NCBI GenBank assembly: GCA_002455655.1
Contig: DKLF01000069.1
Span: 27,395-34,060, forward strand
Direction: 5' to 3'
Length of the DNA stretch: 6,666 nt
DNA from: Oscillibacter sp. UBA6647
GTDB taxonomy: Bacteria; Bacillota; Clostridia; Oscillospirales; Oscillospiraceae
Shown one piece after another: positions 1-5,359 of the stretch. How positions within the stretch are numbered: position 1 is the first letter of the stretch; each line of letters opens with the position of its first letter. The translations under genes were made by a program, and so were the position numbers. The notes under the pieces were generated by a model, which ran no database searches, had not been told where the DNA came from, and saw nothing but the letters and a program-made list of their open reading frames with translations.

Positions 1-2
1 TT

Positions 3-36
3 AAAACGGAGAGGCGGCGGCTTCTGCCGCCGCCTC
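3..36 (-). terminator. GC-rich terminator-like hairpin after grdA
   Basis: On the minus strand an 11-bp perfect stem (positions 26-36 with 11-21, TTCT/AGAA loop at 22-25) begins 14 nt after the grdA stop codon. It is followed by TCCG and then TTTT (positions 6-3). The T run is short and offset by four bases from the stem, so termination may be partial. That would allow read-through to any grdC/grdD genes beyond the window. Nothing else is visible between position 1 and the grdA stop. Confidence 0.6.
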
Positions 37-50
37 CGCCGATTTCGGAA

Positions 51-521
51 TCAAAACTTGCAGTATTGCTCCCGAATGCTGGTCATCTCATTGACGATGT
101 CGTCAACGTCCAAAACCATTTCCATCATGCTCACCTGCTCCTCGTAGACGGCCTCGTCAAATTCCGTCTTGATTTCAGGCTCGCACACATGATAAACCCT
201 GAGTCCCAACTGGACTCCTGTCAATGGACCGGCATAGGTCGGGTCACCATTGGTGACCGTTTCAGCCGCAAGGCCGGAAGCCTCGCCCTCAGACGCGCCC
301 AAAAGAACGACTACGTTCTCGGGGCCATACTGCTCGGCGAATTCCTTAACCCGCTTCTGATTCTCCAGATCCATTGCACCAGCGGCCGTTCAGACGAAGC
401 ACTCCGTCGAGGAAAACACGACCTCGGCACCGGCGCTCTTGGCACACGCCTCGATGGCCTGACCAGGGATGCCGTCCCGGTCACCAATGATGACAACCTT
501 CTTGCCCGCTAAGATACCCAT
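51..521 (-). CDS. grdA: Glycine/sarcosine/betaine reductase selenoprotein A, with in-frame UGA (Sec44)
   Basis: GrdA is the small redox selenoprotein shared by glycine, sarcosine and betaine reductases. Its selenolate takes the carboxymethyl group from protein B and hands it to protein C. The resulting mixed Cys-Sec bond is then reduced by thioredoxin. The frame starts at ATG 521-519, with AAGGAGG 9 nt upstream. It reads through TGA at 392-390 and stops at TGA 53-51, giving 156 residues, the usual size for the family. The N-terminus has the family stretch KKVVIIGDRDGIPG (7-20). The active site is Cys41-Phe-Val-Sec44 followed by TAAGAMDLENQKR. Automatic annotation would probably start at the internal Met50 (374) and lose the active site. 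It follows trxA after a 117-nt gap that contains a possible promoter. Identification rests on strong similarity to remembered GrdA sequences; decoding of UGA as Sec is inferred from the family and the nearby selC. Confidence 0.96.
351..392 (-). promoter_or_regulatory. Sec codon of grdA and candidate SECIS hairpin
   Basis: The recoded UGA is at 392-390. Starting 5 nt after it, CCGCT (385-381) can pair with AGCGG (355-351). A weaker inner helix may form between GGAT and ATC around a purine-rich loop. An alternative smaller fold, CCGC-TGGT-GC(AAT)GG, presents a GGT-containing loop. Bacterial SECIS elements lie directly 3' of the UGA inside the coding region, so a structure is expected here. Which fold is used cannot be decided by eye. 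Confidence 0.45.
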
Positions 522-638
522 GTTTCTGTTCCTCCTTTTCTGTAAGATTATAGTCAGCCGGACAAACAGGGATTCCGGCCCGCTACCTGAATTTGCAACC
601 TGAAACGCTTCTCGCCCCGCAGGGCGGGGGCTTCTGAC
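522..638 (-). other. trxA-grdA intercistronic region with hairpin, direct repeat and -10-like box
   Basis: This 117-nt gap is longer than most others in the operon. In transcription order it holds a 6-bp GC hairpin (CCCCGC/GCGGGG, 629-615, loop CCT) just after the trxA stop. A direct repeat TTCAGGT (604-598 and 591-585) follows, then a perfect TATAAT (552-547), and finally the grdA Shine-Dalgarno site AAGGAGG (537-531). The hairpin has no T run after it, so processing or mRNA stability is more likely than termination. Confidence 0.5.
547..552 (-). promoter_or_regulatory. Possible internal promoter -10 box (TATAAT) for grdA
   Basis: A perfect TATAAT on the minus strand lies 25 nt upstream of the grdA ATG. 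No good -35 hexamer is seen 16-18 nt further upstream, and the upstream TG is one base too far away for a standard extended -10. Initiation here would start the transcript near 540, just before the Shine-Dalgarno site. It would supply extra grdA mRNA, independent of the glycine riboswitch. The evidence is one hexamer only. Confidence 0.3.
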
Positions 639-959
639 TCAGGCGTACTTTTTGATCATGGCCTCCACGTTTTCGGGCGTTGCGTCGTCCTTCACGCAGG
701 AGTCGATCATCTCGCCGTTTTCATACACGGCAATCACCGGCAGGCCCAGAATCTTCTGCCCGATGGCAAGGCGGCGGGCCTTGGTGGTGTTCAGGGCGCA
801 GAATTTCAGACCGTCGCCGCCATACTTTTCCGCGAACTCGTGAACGTGAGGCATCAATGCCGCGCAGGGGACACAGCCGTCTCCGTAGAAGTCCACAACG
901 ACCTTGCCGGGGGCCTGAAGCACTTCGGCTTCAAAGGTTTCCTTATCCAGTTCCAGCAT
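639..959 (-). CDS. trxA: Thioredoxin of the glycine reductase system (GCVPC active site)
   Basis: A 106-residue single-domain cytoplasmic thioredoxin that passes electrons from TrxB to the oxidised Cys-Sec pair of GrdA. The redox site is Cys29-Val-Pro-Cys32 in the context YGDGCVPC, where ordinary thioredoxins have WCGPC. A GCVPC site is known from thioredoxins of glycine-reductase clusters such as that of Eubacterium acidaminophilum. The cis-proline loop is Leu-Pro74-Val, followed by the expected strand IAVYENGE. The start is ATG 959-957, with AAGGAG 8 nt upstream, 14 nt after the trxB stop, so the two genes are probably translated together. The stop is TGA (641-639), notable in an operon that recodes UGA. 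The frame after this TGA stays open for 39 codons and runs in phase into grdA (see findings). The thioredoxin call is secure; its dedication to GrdA is inferred from context and the atypical active site. Confidence 0.95.
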   Translation of the reverse strand: MLELDKETFEAEVLQAPGKVVVDFYGDGCVPCAALMPHVHEFAEKYGGDGLKFCALNTTKARRLAIGQKILGLPVIAVYENGEMIDSCVKDDATPENVEAMIKKYA

Positions 960-973
960 ATCCTTCGCTCCTT

Positions 974-1915
974 TTACTTCAGATTTGAGATATAGTGCTC
1001 CGCCTGCATGGCGGCAATCGCACCGTCCGCTGCCGCGGTAACCACCTGCCGCAGGCTCTTTACCCGCAAATCCCCCGCGGCAAGCACGCCGGGGAGGTTG
1101 GTATGCATATTGTCGTCGGTGCGGATATAGCCGTTTTCCATGTCTACTGCACCCTCGTACAGCTTTGTATTCGGCAGCAGGCCGATGAAGCCAAACAGGC
1201 CGAACATCCCGTCCTCCTCATCCGCCTCAACGGTGGTCAGCTCGCCGGTTTTGGTGTTTTTAATCACCATCTTGGACAGCAGCTCGTCGCCGTCCGCCTC
1301 CTCCACCACGGAATCCCACATAAAATGCAGCTTAGGGTTGGCAAAGGCCTTCTCCTGAATGGATTTGGCGGCCCGCAGCTCATCCCGGCGGTGGATAATT
1401 GTGACCTTTCGGGCAAATTTAGAGAGGTACATGGCCTCCTCCACGGCGGAGTCGCCCCCGCCCACCACGAAGACCTCAAAATCCTCAAAAAACGCGGCGT
1501 CGCAGGTGGCGCAGTAGGAAATGCCCTTGCCCACAAATTTGGCCTCGTTTTTGCAGCCGATGGGCCGGGGGAACGCGCCGGTGGCGAGAATCACGGCTTT
1601 TGCAAGATACTCGCCCTTGTTCCCCGTCACCTTCTTCACGTTGCCGGAAAGGTCCACGGATTTCACCACGTCGCTCACCCGCTCCGCGCCGAACTTTTTG
1701 GCCTGCTCCGTCATCCGGGCCACCAGGGAGGGGCCGGTTTCCCCCTCCAAAAGCTGCCCGGGATAGTTTTCAATTTCACTGGTAATCGCGATTTGTCCAC
1801 CATCCTGCCCTTTTTCAATGATCAGGGTATCCAGCCGACTGCGCCCGGCATACAGCCCTGCGGCAAGACCCGCGGGACCGGCGCCCAGAATGATTACATC
1901 ATAGGTTTTGCTCAT
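974..1915 (-). CDS. trxB: Thioredoxin reductase (NADPH, FAD), glycine reductase-associated
   Basis: A 313-residue flavoprotein of the low-molecular-weight thioredoxin reductase family that moves electrons from NADPH through FAD and a disulfide to TrxA. In order it shows the FAD-binding GAGPAG (11-16), the redox pair Cys135-Ala-Thr-Cys138 followed by Asp, the pyridine-nucleotide fold VGGGDSAVEEA (151-161) and HRRDELRA (175-182). The HRR basic motif favours NADPH rather than a ferredoxin-type donor. The C-terminal FAD contact is AAGDLRVKSLRQ (279-290). The length is typical for the family. I chose ATG 1915 because the protein then begins MSKTYDVIILGAGPAG like its relatives, with GGGAG 8 nt upstream. 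An in-frame ATG at 1930 would add five residues, but its Shine-Dalgarno site overlaps the base of a GC hairpin. The gene lies between grdB and trxA in the operon. Confidence 0.95.
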   Translation of the reverse strand: MSKTYDVIILGAGPAGLAAGLYAGRSRLDTLIIEKGQDGGQIAITSEIENYPGQLLEGETGPSLVARMTEQAKKFGAERVSDVVKSVDLSGNVKKVTGNKGEYLAKAVILATGAFPRPIGCKNEAKFVGKGISYCATCDAAFFEDFEVFVVGGGDSAVEEAMYLSKFARKVTIIHRRDELRAAKSIQEKAFANPKLHFMWDSVVEEADGDELLSKMVIKNTKTGELTTVEADEEDGMFGLFGFIGLLPNTKLYEGAVDMENGYIRTDDNMHTNLPGVLAAGDLRVKSLRQVVTAAADGAIAAMQAEHYISNLK

Positions 1916-1939
1916 TGCTATCGCTCCCATACTCGCTCC

Positions 1940-1964
1940 CCGGCGGCGGCAAAGCCGCCGCCGG
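1940..1964 (-). repeat. Perfect 11-bp GC hairpin between grdB and trxB
   Basis: Positions 1940-1950 and 1954-1964 are perfect inverted copies around a 3-nt loop, so both strands give the same fold. It starts 19 nt after the grdB stop and ends just before the trxB translation signals. No T run follows it on the minus strand, so it is not a normal terminator. It resembles the hairpin after grdA in having alternating GGC/GCC arms. An mRNA-processing or stability role between the protein B genes and the thioredoxin genes is plausible. Confidence 0.65.
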
Positions 1965-1983
1965 AGGCGATGTTCAACTTTTG

Positions 1984-3288
1984 TCAGACCTCGAAAATGG
2001 TCTGGTCCTCGACCTCGGTGGTCAGTGCCTCCAGAGCGCGGGCCACCAGCTTTTTGCGCAGAGCGTATTCTTCCTCATGGGCCAGCGCGGGGTTTCCAAG
2101 GGGATGGGGAATCGCAATGGTGGGAACGATTCTGTTTGCGCCCACCGTCATGGAGATCGGCGTGACCGTGCACATATGCACAACGGGAATACCCGCCCGC
2201 TCAATCTCTTTTACCATCGTTGCACCGCAACGCGTGCAGGTACCTCATGTGCTGGTCATAATGACCGCGCTTACATTGGCCTGCAAAAGCTTCTGCGCGT
2301 ATTCGGCGGCAAATTTTTTGGATGAGGCCACGGCGGTGCCGTTGCCCACGGTGGTATAGAAGAAATCGTGCAGCTTGCCGATTTTGCCCTCCCGCTCAAA
2401 CTCCCGCAGCACGTCCACGGGCAGCACGCGGTTGGGATCCTGATTTGCATAGACGGGGTCGTAGCCGCCGTGGGCGGTTTCGTATGTCTCCTCCGTCAAT
2501 GTCTCCACGCCCTGAATGTTGTATTCGCCGTAATGCGAGGCGTTGGAGGACTCGATATGGTCCGGATTTCCCTTGGGAACGATGCCGCCGGAGGTGCACA
2601 GGGCCACAATGGCCTTGCTCAAATCCTTCACGGCCTTGTTGGGGGCCACCCGGTCAAAGGACGGCATGGGATATTCGGTGGTAAAGGGCTTTCCCGAAAG
2701 CTTTGCCACCAGCATATCCACGGCCCGCTTGGAGCCGCGCTCCTTGTCAAAGAAGTTGCGGCGAATGCCGTTGGGCAGGTATCCGTCCTCACAGGAAGCG
2801 CCGATTTCCTCGCCGTGCATCAGCTTCATGGCAAGCTTTGCCATGGCCGGGGCGGCTTTGCGCATACCGGCGGCGCTGTTGGTGGTTGCGACAATCAAAA
2901 CCTTGGTGCGCAGGTCCGCACCGGGGTTTTCCTCGTACATGCCGGTGAGAACGGGAATCCCCAGCTCGTCCTGAACAGCCTGGCAGATGTTGGCGCAGGC
3001 ATAGCCATACCGTCCGGCGTTGAAGGCGGGACCGGCAATAAACAGGTCTGGCTTTGCCGCTTTGACCCATTCCAATACCTGTGCCTTGGCGTCCTTCTCA
3101 TGTTCGGCAAAATAGGAGTCGCCACAGACGATGGTCTGCACCACCTCCGCCTCGCCCTTCCATGCCTGATTGAAGGCAAGGCCGGGGCCTACATGGCCTT
3201 CCCGCAGCTCGGGCGGCACATGGGCCATTTCCTCGCCGCCGATGTTGGCAAAGAACTGGTTGATATAGTGTACGACGCGATAACTCAT
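1984..3288 (-). CDS. grdB: Glycine reductase protein B, gamma (47-kDa) selenoprotein subunit, with in-frame UGA (Sec348)
   Basis: GrdB is the selenocysteine subunit of protein B, which activates the glycine Schiff base held by the GrdE pyruvoyl group. The frame runs from ATG 3288-3286 (AGGAGG 8 nt upstream) through TGA at 2247-2245 to a TGA stop at 1986-1984, giving 434 residues. The Sec site is VIMTST-Sec348-GTC-TRC-GATMVKEIE, a Sec-x-x-Cys motif (Cys351) with Cys354 nearby, as in the GrdB/GrdF/GrdH family. The C-terminal 77 residues, including VGANRIVPTIAIPHPLGNP, would be lost or called separately if the UGA were taken as a stop. The glycine-specific call, rather than sarcosine (GrdF) or betaine (GrdH), rests on the pairing with grdE and the glycine riboswitch, so it is partly inferred. 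The gene starts 18 nt after the grdE stop, indicating tight co-transcription. A strong SECIS-like hairpin follows the UGA. Confidence 0.95.
2212..2247 (-). promoter_or_regulatory. Sec codon of grdB and SECIS-like hairpin
   Basis: UGA is at 2247-2245. Two bases later, TACC (2242-2239) pairs with GGTA (2215-2212). Inside an asymmetric internal loop, CGTTGC (2232-2227) pairs perfectly with GCAACG (2223-2218) around a GGT apical loop (2226-2224). A short lower stem, an upper stem and a GGU loop directly after UGA match the general form of a bacterial SECIS element bound by SelB. The fold is read directly from the sequence; SelB binding is inferred. Confidence 0.75.
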
Positions 3289-3306
3289 GCTTTTCTCCTC
3301 CTCTCC

Positions 3307-4599
3307 TTATCTGGCGCTCAGGCGGTTAAAGCCCATTTCGTTGGTAGCGCCGGTAATGACCTGAAGCTCAGCCTCAATGGACCCGTCCGGCCGCAGGGAC
3401 CCGACGTGCCCGCCCGCGATTTTGTCCACGTAATCCAGCATCCCGATGACCTTGTCAAGCTTGGGAAGGATCACCACCTGATTGGCGTTTCCGCCAGTGA
3501 CCACTGCGTCGGCCAATGCGTCCGCATCCGCCAGGGACTGGGACTTGCCGTCCTGTCCGGCGTATTCGTCGGTAATCAAAACGGTGCGGATGCCCTTTTG
3601 CTCGGTCTTTTTGCAATTCATAATCAGGTCGGTGTCAGGATTGCCGAAGCCTTCCTCAGAGACGACCACGCCGTCCAGATCCAGCAGCCGGGTAAGCTTG
3701 GAGGCCCAGTCGGAAGAACGCTGCTTATCAGCCAGATACACGTTTTCATTGGTGATGATGTTGCACACGTAGTTAATGGTCTTGCCGTGCTGCTCGAACA
3801 GGTCCGCCACCACGGGGTTGTTCTGGTGGTGATAGGTAGTGTTCTTGTCGCAGGCGGACACGCAGTTGCCGGAGATGATAGCTCCGTCCATGGTTTCGGT
3901 GGGGTTCAGCAGGGTGGAGATAATCTTCTTCGCGTCCACGCCGTAGACATAGGTGTCGTGGAGCAGGCCCTGACTCTGAAGCATGTGGACATAGCCCACC
4001 CGGGGAAGGTCGGGGAGCTTTTCCATGCCCTCCTTCACGCCGTAGGTCTCAAACTCCCGCGTCTCGTCAGGGGCCACGTCGCGACCAAGCTCGCCCACAA
4101 AGGTGGCGGCCCGCAGGCCCGCCATGCGGACGGCGTGCTCGTACTCGTGCTGATGGACGCTCTCCATCGGCTCGCACACCAGCACAAGATTCAAAAGCTT
4201 TGAGAACGGGGTATAGTCCGCGCCGGGTCCGGTCATGTCAATAATGCCCTCCTGAAAGCCCACGATCTTGCCCGCGGTGACAATGGCCATGCCCTTCAGC
4301 ACATGGGTTTTTCCTGAGCCAACGGTATCCACCTTGGCGATGACGCCGGGAAACTCGCCGCCGGGGCCCTCCACCTTCACGCGGGGCTCGATCACGTCCT
4401 TCACCGGGGTAATGCGCACGCTCTCGCCGGGTCTTGCGATGTCAAATTTCGCCGACTTGATGCAGGCTTTCACGTCGTCGTCTTTGAAGATAAAATCCAT
4501 GACTTCATCGGCATTGACGGAAAGCGTCCCGTTTTCTACCTTGCATTCCTTTGAAAATTGAATGTCCCGAATCTGGATAAAGCCCAATTCCAATTTCAA
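3307..4599 (-). CDS. grdE: Glycine reductase protein B pro-protein (pyruvoyl-forming alpha/beta subunits)
   Basis: GrdE is made as one chain and cleaved to give two subunits of protein B. The new N-terminus of the C-terminal piece becomes a pyruvoyl group that binds glycine as a Schiff base. The probable cleavage site is Asn245-Cys246 in SGNCVSACDKN, matching the site known in Clostridium sticklandii GrdE (reported there at Cys242). Other family blocks include ARPGESVRI, PVKDVIEPRVKVEG, VDTVGSGKTHVLKG and EEGFGNPDTDLIMNCKK. I place the start at TTG 4599-4597: AAGGAGG lies 8 nt upstream and the protein then begins (M)KLELGFIQIRDIQF like relatives. The frame is open upstream to an ATG at 4662, but that version would overlap grdX by 38 nt and place the ribosome site inside the protein. 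The product is 430 residues and ends in TAA. It lies 25 nt after grdX and 18 nt before grdB. Confidence 0.95.
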   Translation of the reverse strand: MKLELGFIQIRDIQFSKECKVENGTLSVNADEVMDFIFKDDDVKACIKSAKFDIARPGESVRITPVKDVIEPRVKVEGPGGEFPGVIAKVDTVGSGKTHVLKGMAIVTAGKIVGFQEGIIDMTGPGADYTPFSKLLNLVLVCEPMESVHQHEYEHAVRMAGLRAATFVGELGRDVAPDETREFETYGVKEGMEKLPDLPRVGYVHMLQSQGLLHDTYVYGVDAKKIISTLLNPTETMDGAIISGNCVSACDKNTTYHHQNNPVVADLFEQHGKTINYVCNIITNENVYLADKQRSSDWASKLTRLLDLDGVVVSEEGFGNPDTDLIMNCKKTEQKGIRTVLITDEYAGQDGKSQSLADADALADAVVTGGNANQVVILPKLDKVIGMLDYVDKIAGGHVGSLRPDGSIEAELQVITGATNEMGFNRLSAR

Positions 4600-4624
4600 A
4601 GTGAGCACCTCCTTCTTTTCATTT

Positions 4625-5038
4625 TTATTTGCCTGCGTTACTAAGTCCTGCCGCAGCGTCAAAGCCCAGAGCGCCGGAGAGCAGGGTATAGTCGATCAGT
4701 TGGAAATCCTCCAGCACGCTCTGCGTAAGCGTACGGCGGCGGGGCGTAAGCTTGTCGCATACCTCGATGCTGCCCGCAATCAGTCCCGCCTGCTCCGCCG
4801 AAAATTCCCCGGGGGTTTTGGACACCACCACGGATTTATAGGGCGTTTCATTGGGCTTCACGCTGCCGGCCAGAGGGTGGGTATACAGAGTATACCCGGC
4901 ATACACCATATCCCGCGCCTTCACCAAAATTTCCCGAAGGGTCAGTTCCTCCGCAAGGAGAATTTCGTATCGCTCAGCCATACATGCTTTTACCAGGGGA
5001 TTATTTGTAAGAATCAAATATTGCCGCTCACTAATCAC
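4625..5038 (-). CDS. grdX: GrdX family protein
   Basis: A 137-residue cytoplasmic protein of the GrdX family, found beside glycine and betaine reductase genes; its biochemical role is not established. The family-like N-terminus is ISERQYLILTNNPLVK, and a middle segment reads YAGYTLYTHPLAGSVKPNETPYKSVV. No transmembrane segment or signal peptide is visible. The likely start is GTG 5038-5036, with a GGGGAG-type ribosome site about 6 nt upstream. The frame is open further to an ATG at 5131, but that extension lies inside the riboswitch and its terminator and looks like RNA-derived noise (AQVCAVRFCFCFGK). It is the first gene after the riboswitch and should therefore be induced by glycine. It ends in TAA, 25 nt before grdE. 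The identification comes from sequence resemblance plus its standard position beside grdE. Confidence 0.85.
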   Translation of the reverse strand: MISERQYLILTNNPLVKACMAERYEILLAEELTLREILVKARDMVYAGYTLYTHPLAGSVKPNETPYKSVVVSKTPGEFSAEQAGLIAGSIEVCDKLTPRRRTLTQSVLEDFQLIDYTLLSGALGFDAAAGLSNAGK

Positions 5039-5061
5039 AGCCTTCTCCCCCTTTCCAAAGC

Positions 5062-5106
5062 AAAAACAGAATCGGACAGCACAAACCTGTGCTGCCCGAC
5101 TCTGTT
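5062..5106 (-). terminator. Riboswitch expression platform: 19-bp intrinsic terminator before grdX
   Basis: On the minus strand, positions 5106-5088 pair with 5083-5065 over 19 bp with two G-U pairs and a 4-nt loop (5087-5084). The 3' arm runs into TTTTT (5066-5062). The 5' arm includes CAGAG (5104-5100) and TCGG (5099-5096), the same bases that close P1 of aptamer II. The terminator and the ligand-bound P1 are therefore mutually exclusive, the arrangement expected of an ON switch. Confidence 0.9.
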
Positions 5107-5274
5107 GATTTACCTGAGAGATTCCCCGCAAAATACGGGTTGCTCCTTCGGCGCTTTCGCTTTCCAGAGGGTTGTCGGGCTGCAGTCCTTTCGCCTGAGA
5201 TGTTCATATCGCGCCGGCAAGCTAGCAATACTTATACCTTCGGCCCCGCCTCCAATGGGCAGATCTCCTGCAAC
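5096..5274 (-). ncRNA. Tandem glycine riboswitch (two gcvT-type aptamers)
   Basis: Two glycine aptamers lie head to tail upstream of grdX. Aptamer I has P1 GTTGCAG (5274-5268) with CTGCAGC (5185-5179), the conserved GCCGAAGG (5245-5238) and ATCTCAGGCGAAAGGAC (5201-5185). Aptamer II has P1 CTCTG (5169-5165) with CAGAG (5104-5100), possibly extended by CCGA (5178-5175) with TCGG (5099-5096). It also carries GCGCCGAAGGAGCAA (5154-5140) and ATCTCTCAGGTAAA (5122-5109). The CCGAAGG and CTCAGG blocks are the hallmark of the class. The linker between the P1 stems is short. Glycine binding should hold P1 of aptamer II and block the downstream terminator, so the operon is expressed when its substrate is present. 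Confidence 0.95.
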
Positions 5275-5329
5275 CGTCATTCAAATCATTCAATTTTCCA
5301 AACCGGACACTTGCCCCGTCTTTATACCC

Positions 5330-5359
5330 ATTGTAATCTCCACATCTCTTGGGGTGCAA
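5330..5359 (-). promoter_or_regulatory. Probable sigma-70/SigA promoter of the grd operon
   Basis: TTGCAC (5359-5354) and TACAAT (5335-5330) are separated by 18 nt on the minus strand. Each differs from consensus in one or two bases. The predicted transcript would start near 5323 and carry about 50 nt of leader before the first riboswitch stem. This is the best promoter seen in the intergenic region. Confidence 0.7.

Noticed and set aside
3..36. CRISPR or simple-repeat tract from GGC/GCC runs
   Set aside because: The repeats form a single perfect hairpin at a gene end, with no regularly spaced units.
615..629. Terminator between trxA and grdA
   Set aside because: The 6-bp GC hairpin has no T run after it on the minus strand, and grdA belongs functionally to the same operon.
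615..641. SECIS element making the trxA UGA a selenocysteine codon
   Set aside because: The hairpin lacks a GGU-type loop, the protein already has the full thioredoxin length, and the linker looks non-coding.
2245..2247. grdB as two genes or a pseudogene broken by a nonsense codon
   Set aside because: The UGA falls exactly at the known Sec position of the family, both halves are intact and in the same frame, and a SECIS-like hairpin follows.
995..2359. 454-codon plus-strand open frame
   Set aside because: It is the shadow of trxB and the 3' end of grdB, with no recognisable domain and no ribosome site that would outweigh the minus-strand genes.
2368..4203. Long 611-codon open frame on the plus strand
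   Set aside because: It is antisense to grdB and grdE, which have clear family sequence, ribosome sites and spacing. Its translation is low-complexity and rich in Gly, His and Val, as expected from the complementary strand of GC-rich genes.
5039..5131. 31-residue N-terminal extension of grdX from ATG 5131
   Set aside because: It lies inside aptamer II and the terminator stem. The encoded peptide is cysteine-rich noise, and the family N-terminus begins at the GTG.
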